Shown here piece after piece: positions 1 through 8,590 of a stretch of DNA of 64,000 bases. Each line of letters starts with the position of its first letter. The stretch's first letter is position 1. Origin of the DNA: Gammaproteobacteria bacterium (GTDB lineage: Bacteria > Pseudomonadota > Gammaproteobacteria > Steroidobacterales > Steroidobacteraceae); contig VBMV01000047.1 in the NCBI GenBank assembly GCA_005878835.1, positions 1 through 64,000 of the forward strand, given 5' to 3'. The position numbers and the translations under genes were made by a program. Below the pieces are notes generated by a model. That model searched no databases, was not told the origin of the DNA, and saw only the letters and a list, made by a program, of their open reading frames with translations.

Positions 1-234
1 ACTCTGTGTGGGTCAGAGCCCCATGCGTGACTTTAATCCGACGGTGAAGCGGCCTGGGCTCTCGGAACTCGGGCGGTCTTTGAACAACTGCCCAAGAAAG
101 ACTTCTCGGGCTGCACGAGCGCGCGTGAATTTCGCGTGATTCTCCTGTGCCCAACCGTGCTCTTTGGTGCCCACATGGCTGCTACGCCGTCCCGTCCAGC
201 AGATCCGTAGTAAAAAGATGTGCCTACAATCAGC
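1..234. other. gene-free stretch left of the first tRNA fragment
   Basis: I see no convincing coding region. Bases 74-95 are a 22-bp sequence that recurs exactly at 22686-22707, and the preceding 9-10 bases (49-57) also recur at 22669-22677, so this is a relic of some repeated element or gene end. The sequence directly before base 235 does not resemble the 5' half of a tRNA, so the tRNA fragment that follows is not part of an intact gene. Confidence 0.5.
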
Positions 235-280
235 TCATAATGCCGGGGTCGAGGGTTCGAGTCCCTCCCTTTCCACCAAT
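235..280 (+). repeat. attachment-site repeat: 3' half of tRNA-Met(CAU), copy 1
   Basis: 46 bp carrying the CAT anticodon, the 3' anticodon stem, the variable loop, a complete T-arm (stem gaggg/ccctc around TTCGAGT) and the 3' acceptor strand ending in CCA. The 5' half is missing. The same 46 bp occur without a mismatch at 15062-15107. A direct repeat of a tRNA 3' half is the classic mark of tyrosine-integrase islands. The GGGGTC variable loop fits elongator tRNA-Met better than tRNA-Ile2, but the tRNA identity is an inference from half a molecule. Confidence 0.85.
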
Positions 281-537
281 CAGATCAGAGTGATAGCGAT
301 GGGCGCCGAGATTGCCTGACCGCCGTAAGCGCAGGATAAGCGCAAGAAAGGCGACGTTCTTCGTTCTCGATCAAGAAATCCAGGTGTTTTCGATTGCGCT
401 TATAAGCGCACGTCGTGCTGGACCAGGCGCGATTGTTGACACCATCAATGGACTGTGCAGCGCGCCTCTTTGGAATGTAATGACGAGAGCCGCAGATTCT
501 TGATGCCCCCGCGATCCGGTCTATCAAAGCGGAGGAT
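281..537. other. island left-end (putative integrase arm-site) region, copy 1
   Basis: Next to the tRNA fragment lie TAAGCGC motifs at 326-332 and 337-343 and a perfect 14-bp palindrome GCGCTTATAAGCGC at 396-409. They sit 46, 57 and 116 bases from the end of the repeat. The same motifs lie at the same distances after the second copy (15153, 15164, 15223). Similar short peptides can be translated on the minus strand from both, but the conservation is most simply DNA-level. They are probably binding sites for the integrase or a directionality factor, or an eroded integrase end. Confidence 0.55.
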
Positions 538-1410
538 TCAACGGAGCAAGTTGGCTGGCACGTCAGGTCTTTCCAGGACGATAAAATGGCCGGCGCTTGG
601 CACCTGAGTGAATTTGGCCGTGGGAATCAGCTGCTTGTTGGCTTGCCGGTCTAGCGTCCGCGACCAGTCCTTTTCTCCATAGATGAGGCGGACCCATGCC
701 TTGACTTCGGGATAACGGGAACGCGCGGCGATGAAGGTGGGGAGGCTCGCATACACGGAGCGGGCGACGGTTGGGTAACCAGGTCGCCGACCGACCCTGA
801 GCAATTCATCCAGATAGTCCTCTCGCAGAGCAGTCTTGTCGACGAGGCCACCGCAAAGCACGGCGCGCATTATTGGTTTGGGTTCCAGCCCAGCGAGGAT
901 CGGACCGATACTGGGCGCGAGGACGCCGGTAATGATAAACCGAGCTAAGAGACTGGACCTCATGATTCCGCCAGCGTAGTCATAGGGATTGATCGCCAGG
1001 ACGCCTCGGACGCGATCGGGCAGATCGGCCGCCGTCGTGAGGGCGAGCACGGCACCCATTGACTCCCCAAGCAGTGTCAGGTCGCGCAAATCTAGTCGAG
1101 CAATAAATTTCTTGACGGCTTCGCGCATGACCGGCTCCCCATAGGAGGCGCCTGACACAATCTGCGAATAGCCCATTCCTGGCAGATCAAGAGCGTACAC
1201 GGTGTACCGGTCCTCGACCAAGGGGATGAGATGTCGGAAGTGCTCGGCCTGGGTACGTACGGTATGCAACAAGACCAGTGGGGCGCCCGTTCCGCCCGTG
1301 ATATATCGCAATCGGCCGTGGCCTCGGCCGCCTGGTTCCGTTGGGTCAAGGAAGTGGCTGCTGGTTCCCGGGATCGTAATTCCGGACTCGAAATTGCTGG
1401 CTAATGACAT
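538..1410 (-). CDS. alpha/beta-fold hydrolase
   Basis: 290 aa with the alpha/beta-hydrolase layout: an LVLLHT strand near residue 47 (oxyanion region), LDLPGMGYS, the nucleophile elbow GESMGA near residue 115, and a late histidine in SAGHFIVLERP. It resembles serine hydrolases of the epoxide-hydrolase/lipase type; the substrate cannot be told. The start is supported by an AGGAGAAGAG ribosome site directly upstream. It lies downstream of the RND efflux genes on the same strand, about 290 bases away, with a broken SDR gene between, so co-transcription is possible but not shown. Confidence 0.8.
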   Translation of the reverse strand: MSLASNFESGITIPGTSSHFLDPTEPGGRGHGRLRYITGGTGAPLVLLHTVRTQAEHFRHLIPLVEDRYTVYALDLPGMGYSQIVSGASYGEPVMREAVKKFIARLDLRDLTLLGESMGAVLALTTAADLPDRVRGVLAINPYDYAGGIMRSSLLARFIITGVLAPSIGPILAGLEPKPIMRAVLCGGLVDKTALREDYLDELLRVGRRPGYPTVARSVYASLPTFIAARSRYPEVKAWVRLIYGEKDWSRTLDRQANKQLIPTAKFTQVPSAGHFIVLERPDVPANLLR

Positions 1411-1473
1411 GCTCTTCTCCTGACGCGCAGACAGGCACAGTCGTCCCCGCGTGCTTCCAACCGCTGCGGTGAG

Positions 1474-1610
1474 TTACAAGAACATCCCGCCCGAGGCTTC
1501 GATGCACTGTCCGGTGATCCATCGATTCTCCTCCGAGAGCAGAAAGCGATCACTCCACCGATATCGTCCGGAACTCCGCAGTAACAAGGGCCACCCTCGG
1601 TCATCACGCT
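1474..1610 (-). pseudogene. C-terminal remnant of a short-chain dehydrogenase (SDR)
   Basis: Translating the minus strand gives GVPDDIGGVIAF and then, after a one-base frame change near 1541, a stretch reading LSEENRWITGQ and ending EASGGMFL before a stop at 1474. This is the standard SDR C-terminus (G-x-P-D-D-I-A/G, the WITGQ strand, the D/E-GG end). Nothing of the Rossmann N-terminus or the YxxxK site remains upstream, so the gene is both truncated and frameshifted. It sits between the efflux operon and the hydrolase gene and marks a past rearrangement. Confidence 0.7.
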
Positions 1611-1703
1611 TAGTCACCTTTCATCTCCCACAACTTATCGTTCGACCCGGAACGCCGCGGATGTGTTGCCCAATCTATCGTTCATCCAAATGATCAGACT
1701 CCA

Positions 1704-4700
1704 TCACCGTGCCGTAGCCATTAACCCCACCGTAATGGAGTGCGCTGCTGGATTCCTTACGCGGAACCAGATTGCATAGAGCGCCGGAAGGAAGAGCAGC
1801 GTCAGCACCGTGCCAGCAGCTGTGCCGCCGATCAGCGTGCAGGCCATTGATCCCCAAAACACAGAAGTCGTCAGCGGAATGAATGCCAGCACTGCCGCAA
1901 GGGCGGTAAGTAGGACAGGTCGCGCGCGCTGCACCGTGGCTTCGACGACCGCATGGTAGGGATCCAAACCCTCGGTTTCATTCGTGTGGATCTGGCCAAC
2001 TAGGATCAAGGTATTGCGCATCAGAATACCGGAGAGGCCGATCAGTCCGAGAATGGCATTGAAGCCGAAGGGCTGATGCAGAACGAGCAGGATCGGGACT
2101 GCGCCCACCAGGCCCAGTGGCGCGGTCAGGAACACCATGGTCATCGCTGACAGCGAGCGTGTCTGCAGGACCAACACCAGAAGGGTCAAGAGCACCATGA
2201 TCGGAAAGACGGGCAGCAACGCGGAGTTCGCCTTGACCGAATCCTCGATATTGCCCCCCGTCTCGATCCGATATCCGTTCGGAAGACGTGCGATGATGGG
2301 TGCGAGCGCTCTCTCAATTTCCATGGAGACCTCGGGCGGCTGCATGGCCTCATCGAAGTCCGATTGGACGGTGATGGTCGGCGTACGGTCGCGCCTTCTC
2401 AGTATCGGATCCTCGGGACGGATCTCGATGTGACCGATCTGACTCAACGGGACCGCGCGTCCCGTGCGGCTCGTCAGGGTCAGCTCGCCGAGTCGCGCGG
2501 GGTCGAGGCGCTCGGGGCCTGCGCTGCGCGCCACCACTTCCACCGTACGGATATCTTCCCGAACCTGAGTGACAGGGACTCCGGTTAGCAGGAACTGAAG
2601 TTGTTGTGCCGCCTCACTCGAGCTCAGCCCGATGAGCTGCAGCCGATCCTGGTCGAGCACGAAATTGACCGTTTGGGTGCGCTCACCCCAGTCCTGGTTC
2701 ACCTGGCGGGTATGGGGATTGGCGCGCATGACGGCCTGGACTTGGTTGGCAATGGTACGCAGCTCATCGGGGTCGGGCCCCATGACACGGAAGTGGACCA
2801 GGTAACGAGGGTACGGGCCGAAGATGAGCTGGGAGACCCGCACGCGAGCTTCAGGCGCCAGTCCCTGTGCGATCCGCTTACGTAAGCGCAACTTGAGTCG
2901 ATCGCGCGCGCGGGCGTCAGGAGTCAAGATGACCAGTTTCGCGAAGGCGGGATCCGGCAGCTCGGGGTTGTAGGAAAAGAAGAAGCGGGGCGCGCCCTGC
3001 CCAATGTAGGTGGTGACGATCTTGGCCTCGGGCTGTTGGCGCACCCATCCCTCTACTTTGATGGCGGCGGCCGTGGTCGCCTCGATGCTGGTCCCCTCCG
3101 GCATCTGCACTTCGACCAGCACTTCGGGCCGATCGGAGCTCGGGAAGAACTGACGCTTGACGAGCCCCATTCCGAGTCCCGCCAGCAGGAACGCCGCAAT
3201 GACCATGCCAGCGACCTTGAACCTGTGGTCGACGGCCCAGGAGATGAGCCGACGCAGGCGCTGATAGCGCGGTGTTGAATAGATCCCGGTGTGGCCACCG
3301 GGCGCGGGCGCGATGTCCGGGAGCAACTTGACACCGAGATACGGTGTGAAGACGACCGCCACCAGCCAGGACACGATCAGAGCATAGCCCACGATCCAGA
3401 AAATATTGCCTGCGTATTCCCCCGCCGTCGATCGAGCGAAACCCACGGGGGTAAACCCAATGATCGTGACCAATGTTCCCGAAAGCATCGGAGCTGCCGT
3501 GTGACTCCAGGCATATGCGGCAGCTTCCAGCCGTTCGAAGCCTTCTTCGAGCTTCACCACCATCATTTCGATTGCAATGATCGCATCATCAACAAGGAGT
3601 CCGAGTGCGATCACGAGCGCGCCCAGCGTAATCCGGTCGAAGACGCGACCGGTGAGGAGCATGACGACAAACACCGCAGCGAGCGTTAACGGCACGGCCG
3701 CAGCCACTACAATGCCAACGCGCCAGCCGAGACTGATGAGGCTCACGATCATGATAACGGCCAGGGCGACAAAGAACTTGAGCATGAACTCGCCCACTGC
3801 CTCCCCGATGTTCACTGCCTGGTCGACAACCTTCGTGAACCGCACGCCCGCAGGCAGCGCGCGCGCAATCTGCTTCTCTTCGGCATTCAGCGCTCGGCCA
3901 AGATCCAATCCGTTCCAACCGTCCTGCATCACGACGTCGAGTACCAGCGCGGCCTCGCCATCGTGACGCATCAGGAATGTCGGCGGGTCTTCGTAACCGC
4001 GTTTGACATCGGCAATGTCCGCAAGTCTGAATGTACGACCGCCGGCGGCGATCGGCGTATCGCGGATCTTCTGCAAATCATCGTAGGCGCCATCGAGACG
4101 CATGAACACCTGCGGCCCGTTGGTGTCGATCGAGCCGGCGGGGGTCACGGCGTTTTGATGCTGGAGCGTATCAAAAATGTCTTTTGGGCTGACACCGAGG
4201 TTCGCCAGCCTGGCATAGGAGAATTCGACGAAGATGCGCTCAGGGCGCTCGCCCTGGATGTTGACTTTCTTGACGCCCGGTACGTGAAGCAGGCGCTGCC
4301 GTAGTGTCTCGGCTTCGCGTGTGAGCTCTCGCGGTGGCATCCCATGAGCCTCGAGCGCGTATACGGCGAAGATGACATCAGAGTACTCGTCGTTGACGAA
4401 CGGACCCTGCACCCCGGCAGGCAGTTTGGGCGCCTCATCACCGAGCTTCTTGCGCGCCTGATAGAACTCCTCGGCAACCGCGGACGCCGGAGTCTTGTCG
4501 CTCAGCGTGACCATCATCACCGCGATGCCAGGGCGCGTGAAGGTCTCTACCCGATCGTACCAACGCAACTCCTGCATTCGCTTCTCGAGCGGCTCGGCGA
4601 CGAGGTCTTGCATCTCCTGGGCCGTCGCTCCGGGCCACACGGCGGTGACCGTCAGGGTTTTGATCACGAAAGAAGGATCCTCGGCGCGACCGAGGCGCAG

Positions 4701-4796
4701 GAACGCGTACGTGCCCGAGAGGATGATGGCGACGATCAGAAACAGGGTGATCGAGCGCTCGCGGACGGCCAACGCGGAGAGATTGAACCGACTCAT
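1704..4796 (-). CDS. RND efflux transporter, inner-membrane permease
   Basis: About 1030 aa, normal for an AcrB/MexB-type RND pump. The N-terminal helix is followed by a periplasmic porter domain (AEDPSF, WPGATAQEM), TM4 holds the proton-relay pair DD in GLLVDDAIIAIEMM, and a second half repeats the fold. It drives drug or metabolite export by proton antiport across the inner membrane, joined to the adaptor and channel encoded just upstream. I chose the ATG at 4796, one base after the adaptor's stop codon, rather than an upstream in-frame ATG that would overlap the adaptor. The conserved MSRFNLSALAVRERS start fits this. It is the third structural gene of the MarR-linked operon. The substrate is unknown. 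Confidence 0.93.
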   Translation of the reverse strand: MSRFNLSALAVRERSITLFLIVAIILSGTYAFLRLGRAEDPSFVIKTLTVTAVWPGATAQEMQDLVAEPLEKRMQELRWYDRVETFTRPGIAVMMVTLSDKTPASAVAEEFYQARKKLGDEAPKLPAGVQGPFVNDEYSDVIFAVYALEAHGMPPRELTREAETLRQRLLHVPGVKKVNIQGERPERIFVEFSYARLANLGVSPKDIFDTLQHQNAVTPAGSIDTNGPQVFMRLDGAYDDLQKIRDTPIAAGGRTFRLADIADVKRGYEDPPTFLMRHDGEAALVLDVVMQDGWNGLDLGRALNAEEKQIARALPAGVRFTKVVDQAVNIGEAVGEFMLKFFVALAVIMIVSLISLGWRVGIVVAAAVPLTLAAVFVVMLLTGRVFDRITLGALVIALGLLVDDAIIAIEMMVVKLEEGFERLEAAAYAWSHTAAPMLSGTLVTIIGFTPVGFARSTAGEYAGNIFWIVGYALIVSWLVAVVFTPYLGVKLLPDIAPAPGGHTGIYSTPRYQRLRRLISWAVDHRFKVAGMVIAAFLLAGLGMGLVKRQFFPSSDRPEVLVEVQMPEGTSIEATTAAAIKVEGWVRQQPEAKIVTTYIGQGAPRFFFSYNPELPDPAFAKLVILTPDARARDRLKLRLRKRIAQGLAPEARVRVSQLIFGPYPRYLVHFRVMGPDPDELRTIANQVQAVMRANPHTRQVNQDWGERTQTVNFVLDQDRLQLIGLSSSEAAQQLQFLLTGVPVTQVREDIRTVEVVARSAGPERLDPARLGELTLTSRTGRAVPLSQIGHIEIRPEDPILRRRDRTPTITVQSDFDEAMQPPEVSMEIERALAPIIARLPNGYRIETGGNIEDSVKANSALLPVFPIMVLLTLLVLVLQTRSLSAMTMVFLTAPLGLVGAVPILLVLHQPFGFNAILGLIGLSGILMRNTLILVGQIHTNETEGLDPYHAVVEATVQRARPVLLTALAAVLAFIPLTTSVFWGSMACTLIGGTAAGTVLTLLFLPALYAIWFRVRNPAAHSITVGLMATAR

Positions 4797-4797
4797 G

Positions 4798-5904
4798 TCA
4801 CTCTCGCGCGACCCGCGCCTCTGTGACCTTGACGCGCTGTCCTTCGTGCAGGAAGTGCCCGCCGACGGCGATGATCGGGTCTCCGATGTGAATTGCACCG
4901 CTCACGAGGGCGCGCTCACCGTCGAATCGGATGAACCTGACCGATCGGTAGGACACGGATGAGGACTGGCGGTCGAGCAGCCACACACCGGGGCCCCGTC
5001 CCTCGTCATCGACCGCCCCGAGTGGAACTGACAGCACACCGGACCGCTCCGACTCCTGCAGGTAGACCGTTACGGTCGCACCGAGCGGCGCTCTGGCGGC
5101 CGCTCCCTCCAAGACATAGCGGGCCTCAAACGTCCGGGTCAGCGGATCGGCAGCGTCGGACAACTGCCGGAGACGCGCCGGGTATTGCGTGGCCGAATCG
5201 GCATCCGCTCCATATAGGATTGCGTAGGCTGTTGCGCCAAGTGCCGGACGCAAGGTCTCAGGCAGGTTGACCGCCGCCTCGCGAGCTCCGGACCGTGCCA
5301 GGCGGACCACGATCTGGCCGGCGGAGACAAATTGTCCCGGTTCCGCCAGGGTCTCCATTACGGTGCCGTCGGCATCCGCCACAAGCGTTGCGTACGCGCC
5401 TTCATCCTGAGCGACTTTGAGCTGCGCTTCGGCGGCTGAGAGCAACGCTCGAGCGCTGTCCGCGGCAGCCTTGACCTGGTCGTAGGCCGCTTGGGACACG
5501 GCTCCCGAAGAGACCAGGCCACTGTAGCGGGCTTCATCGGCGGCCGCCTGCTGCAGCCGGGCCCGCGCCGCATCCACGTTGCCGACCTGAGTCGTAATGG
5601 CATGCACGTAATCCGTCCGGTCCAGGCGCATGAGCGGCTGGCCCTGATGCACCGCCTCGCCACTATCGACCACGCGCTCGATGACTTTGCCCGAGACGCG
5701 AAAACCCAGATTACTTTGGACGCGAGCTGACACGACGCCCGTGAACGCTCGCTCACCAACCTCGGCAGGCTGCACCACGGCGACTTCCGCAAGCTGGGGG
5801 ACAGTTCTGGGGTCCTGCGAGGCTTGCGAGGATGTGCAGGCCGCGAGGTCCATTGTCGCCGCGTAGACGGCACCGGCGAGGACAAGCGTTCTAACTCCAA
5901 ACAT
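4798..5904 (-). CDS. RND efflux membrane-fusion (adaptor) lipoprotein
   Basis: 368 aa from the ATG at 5904, which has a GGGAG ribosome site; a longer reading from 5946 would overlap the preceding gene. The leader ends in a lipobox-like LAAC, so it is probably anchored to the inner membrane by a lipid. The barrel-sandwich segments (GFRVSGKVIERVV..GEAVHQGQPLMRLD and TLVADADGTVMETLAEPGQFVSAGQ) flank an alanine-rich alpha-hairpin. This is the HlyD/AcrA fold that links the pump to the outer-membrane channel. It overlaps no neighbour and is followed one base later by the pump gene. Confidence 0.9.
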   Translation of the reverse strand: MFGVRTLVLAGAVYAATMDLAACTSSQASQDPRTVPQLAEVAVVQPAEVGERAFTGVVSARVQSNLGFRVSGKVIERVVDSGEAVHQGQPLMRLDRTDYVHAITTQVGNVDAARARLQQAAADEARYSGLVSSGAVSQAAYDQVKAAADSARALLSAAEAQLKVAQDEGAYATLVADADGTVMETLAEPGQFVSAGQIVVRLARSGAREAAVNLPETLRPALGATAYAILYGADADSATQYPARLRQLSDAADPLTRTFEARYVLEGAAARAPLGATVTVYLQESERSGVLSVPLGAVDDEGRGPGVWLLDRQSSSVSYRSVRFIRFDGERALVSGAIHIGDPIIAVGGHFLHEGQRVKVTEARVARE

Positions 5905-5939
5905 GGTTGTGCTCCCAGGAAAAGATTTGAAATCCGAGG

Positions 5940-7403
5940 TCACCATCCGCCACCCAATGCTCGGAACGTACCTACGGCGGCTCTGGCCGAATCGGCACGC
6001 GTTTGCGCGAGCTCGTCTTGGGCAGTCAGCAGTTGGCGATCGGCGTCGAGAACATCGGTCAGGGCGATCACGCCTCCCTGGTACGCTTCTTGCGAGGCGT
6101 CTCGCGCCCGCTTCAGTGCGGCGGCCTCGGTGAGCAGCTCTTGTTGATGAGCCTCGAGTTGCACCAGTGATGTGAAGGCGTTCTCGACGTCTTCGGCTGC
6201 GCGCAGCACCGCCTGTTGGTATCGGGCGAGTGCTTCAGCGTTGGCACCTCTGGCCTGCGTCACTTGGGCGCTCACCTTGCCGAAATCAAACACCCGCCAA
6301 CGCAGCCCGACGACGCCCGGCGGCTGGAAGGTCGCGGCTTTGAACAAGTCGCTCGGGCGAGAGCTTTCGTAGCCGAGCAATCCCGCCAGGGAGATCTTCG
6401 GATAATAGTCCGCGAGAGCCTGGCCGATCCGGGCATTGGACGCTGCCAGGTGCCGTTCAGCGGCGATGACATCCGGCCCTCGGCGTAGCACCTCGAGCGG
6501 CCTATCGTTGGCTGGCACACTCGGCACAGAGGGGATGTCGCTCGGTATTTGTAGCTCCCCGGCGGAAGTCCCCGGCTGCACTCCCAGCAGTACGTCCAGG
6601 CGGTTGATTTGCGCCTCCAGGTCGATACGCAGCGGCTGTAGTGAGGCGCGGGCGTGTGACGCCAGTGCTTCGACTTGTGCAACCTCACGCACTGCCGCCA
6701 GCCCGCGGCCGAATCTCTGACGCACCAGCTCGAGCAGGCGCTCATCGGTGGCGACCTGCTGCTCGGCAACTGCGATGCGCGCCTGATCTCCCCGGATGCG
6801 CAAGTAGGCGTCCGCGGCATCCGCTGTCACGGAAATCCGTGTGCCGACCTGCTCGGCAATCGCGGCGTCCGCCTCAGCCGAGGCGGCCTCTCTGCCGCGG
6901 CGCAGACCGCCGAACAAGTCCAACTCCCACATCGCGCTCAGACCTGCATCGTAGATCGATTGGTTACGGTTGAAACCGGGCAGGGGGCCGGCGATCTGGC
7001 CTACCGGGCTCTCCAGGGAATAGTGGATTCGGGTCGCCTGGCCGTTGACATCGAAAGTTGGCAGGAGCTGCGCACCGGCCTCACGGGCCGCTGCCCGAGC
7101 CTGCTGGACTCGCGCCAATGCCGCCGCAAGATCGAGGTTCTGATCACGCACCCGTTGCACGATGCGCGAGAGCATCGGGTCGTTGAAGCCATCCCACCAG
7201 GCTTCGCGGGCCGGCGCAGGGTCGCGCGTCGGGTGAGCCGCGTGAGCCCCGACACTGTGGAAGTTCTCGAGCGTCGCCGCGGGTCTTCGATAAGAGGGGC
7301 CGACGGCGCAACCCGACATGCAGAGCTGCGAAAACAGGCTGAGCGAGGCGAGAACGGCCAGGAGCGCCCGCATAACGATGGCTCTATTGGAGACAAACCT
7401 CAT
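5940..7403 (-). CDS. outer-membrane efflux channel lipoprotein, NodT family
   Basis: 487 aa, the usual length for NodT/OprM channels. The signal peptide ends in a lipobox (MSGC) followed by AVGPSYRRP, the hallmark VGPDY/SY start of this family. Two outer-membrane efflux repeats follow, with long coiled helices rich in Ala/Arg/Gln (DLAAALARVQQARAAAREAGAQLLP) and LGYESS-type strands. It forms the trimeric exit duct for the RND pump. It is the first of the three structural genes, 35 bases before the adaptor, and in the same direction. Confidence 0.92.
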   Translation of the reverse strand: MRFVSNRAIVMRALLAVLASLSLFSQLCMSGCAVGPSYRRPAATLENFHSVGAHAAHPTRDPAPAREAWWDGFNDPMLSRIVQRVRDQNLDLAAALARVQQARAAAREAGAQLLPTFDVNGQATRIHYSLESPVGQIAGPLPGFNRNQSIYDAGLSAMWELDLFGGLRRGREAASAEADAAIAEQVGTRISVTADAADAYLRIRGDQARIAVAEQQVATDERLLELVRQRFGRGLAAVREVAQVEALASHARASLQPLRIDLEAQINRLDVLLGVQPGTSAGELQIPSDIPSVPSVPANDRPLEVLRRGPDVIAAERHLAASNARIGQALADYYPKISLAGLLGYESSRPSDLFKAATFQPPGVVGLRWRVFDFGKVSAQVTQARGANAEALARYQQAVLRAAEDVENAFTSLVQLEAHQQELLTEAAALKRARDASQEAYQGGVIALTDVLDADRQLLTAQDELAQTRADSARAAVGTFRALGGGW

Positions 7404-7445
7404 GTGCGCCCCTGGCTCGCCCTATCGACCCCGAGCATCCAGTGC

Positions 7446-7874
7446 TCAACGCGTTCGACGTGCAGCGAGTCCCGAGGCGTCGCTCGCGACACGTTGGCCC
7501 AGCAGAAGCTGCCGCGCTGCCGCCTGCGCGTCGCCGTGGGCTACTGGGCGTGCCTGTCGCGCGGTCTTCCCTGAAGCTCGTGCAACCTCAGATTGCTTGA
7601 TCGCCTCAGCACCTCCTACACGGGAGCCGGTCGTCCCCAGTAACACCTGTCTCGCTAACTCCTGCGCATCGGCGGTTGGCCTGGTCACCTTGCCATCGCG
7701 CGGTGCGGATTGCGGGGCGGAATGAGCGGTAGTGGTACCTGTGAGCAGTTCCCTCGCCTGCTGTTGAGCGTCGCCCGTGGAATCGGCTGCCGTGGCGGCG
7801 CCGATATGAATGACGAGCGCCGCTCCGGCGAGGGCCAGCGGGTTTTTGAAGAGCTTGGCAATGTGCAGTGACAT
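7446..7874 (-). CDS. small exported protein with three DAQ..AR.LL.G repeats
   Basis: 142 aa. A signal peptide (KNPLALAGAALVIHIGAATA-AD) is followed by three degenerate units: GDAQQQARELLTGTT near residue 34, ADAQELARQVLLGTT near 69 and GDAQAAARQLLLGQR near 113, with polar Arg/Thr/Ala-rich linkers. I do not recognise a functional family. It is first after the MarR-type gene and directly before the channel gene, and shares the operator at 7902-7916, so it is very likely co-regulated with the efflux pump. It may be a periplasmic accessory or simply a lineage-specific exported protein. Each repeat would form a short amphipathic helix. Confidence 0.75.
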   Translation of the reverse strand: MSLHIAKLFKNPLALAGAALVIHIGAATAADSTGDAQQQARELLTGTTTAHSAPQSAPRDGKVTRPTADAQELARQVLLGTTGSRVGGAEAIKQSEVARASGKTARQARPVAHGDAQAAARQLLLGQRVASDASGLAARRTR

Positions 7875-7901
7875 GAGTGGTCTCCTGAATTGTTAAAGTA
7901 G

Positions 7902-7916
7902 ATGTATATACATGTA
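7902..7916. promoter_or_regulatory. putative MarR-type operator before the efflux operon
   Basis: ATGTATATACATGTA, containing the perfect 12-bp palindrome atgtatatacat, lies 28 bases upstream of the 7874 start. A 14/15 match (ATGTATCTACATGTA) sits at 8416-8430 in front of the regulator gene. Two matched palindromes at a regulator and its neighbour operon are what an autoregulated MarR repressor would use. Confidence 0.65.
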
Positions 7917-7958
7917 ACGGCTCGACGAAATGGTGTGCCCGAATTCTCCTATCTGCTG

Positions 7959-8402
7959 TCAGGGATGAACGGTTTGAGTCGAGGAGAGTCTGCTGGCGGC
8001 GCGGTACGATGCTTTTTTCAAAGCTGCCGCTTCCGCCCGCCCCAAGCGCTTCTCGAAGGCCTCCTGCGCGGCCTCCCAGCGGGGTTTCAGTTTCTTCTGT
8101 AGCGCTTGCCCCTGGGCGCTGAGAGCCCAGCGGCGCTGCCGGCGGTCAGCACCGACAGTATCGCTCGCCAGGCCAGCCTTCTTGATGAGCGCCAACATCC
8201 GCGTGGCCGTGGTTTGATCAACGCCGAGAGCCTCCGCCAGCTCCGTTGTGGTCAGGTTTGGGGCCGAGTCGAGAAGCTGCAACGCCGTGAATTGCGTGGC
8301 ATGCAGGCCGCTACCGGCGAGCATATCTTCGTACAGCACCGTTACAGCCCGGGCGGCTTGCCGCAAGGTTGCGCAGTAACAAGGTAGAGATAGCAAGTTC
8401 AT
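7959..8402 (-). CDS. MarR-family transcriptional regulator
   Basis: 147 aa, typical of MarR. The winged-helix core reads TQFTALQLLDSAPNLTTTELAEALGVDQTTATRMLALIKKAGLA, followed by the wing with ADRRQRRWALSAQG and a C-terminal dimerisation helix. The first residues (MNLLSLPCYCATLRQAARAV) resemble the common MarR subgroup with an N-terminal Cys pair (CYCATLR), which could sense oxidants. It is encoded upstream of and in the same direction as the efflux genes, with a palindromic operator on each side. It most likely represses itself and the pump until a ligand or oxidant binds. Confidence 0.9.
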   Translation of the reverse strand: MNLLSLPCYCATLRQAARAVTVLYEDMLAGSGLHATQFTALQLLDSAPNLTTTELAEALGVDQTTATRMLALIKKAGLASDTVGADRRQRRWALSAQGQALQKKLKPRWEAAQEAFEKRLGRAEAAALKKASYRAASRLSSTQTVHP

Positions 8403-8415
8403 GAGGGTACATTAT

Positions 8416-8430
8416 ATGTATCTACATGTA
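8416..8430. promoter_or_regulatory. putative MarR-type operator before the regulator gene
   Basis: ATGTATCTACATGTA lies 14 bases upstream of the regulator's start codon and differs by one base from the site at 7902-7916. A regulator bound here would cover its own promoter or ribosome site, giving negative autoregulation. The surroundings are AT-rich against a GC-rich background, consistent with a promoter. Confidence 0.65.
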
Positions 8431-8590
8431 TTGTCAATAGCGCTTCCGAGGGGGTGCTCCGAACGGAATTCAGCTGCCGCTGCTGTTGAGATGATGGAAT
8501 CTGGGGATTCAGTCCGGCCGGTAAGTGGCCTAAATCAGGTTTTCAGTACCTCGGTTGATCGGCGCTACAGTTACCCCGTTGAACGCCCGG

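Noticed and set aside
235-280. Complete tRNA gene
   Set aside because: Only the 3' half is present; upstream bases cannot pair with the acceptor strand or form a D-arm.
285-527. Small protein encoded beside the first tRNA repeat (similar peptide at 15127-15351)
   Set aside because: The peptides are alike, but exact motif spacing and the palindrome favour DNA-level sites; no ribosome site or known domain. An eroded integrase end remains possible.
1704-4898. RND permease beginning at 4898
   Set aside because: The first 34 residues would lie inside the adaptor gene; the ATG at 4796 gives the conserved MSRFNL start.
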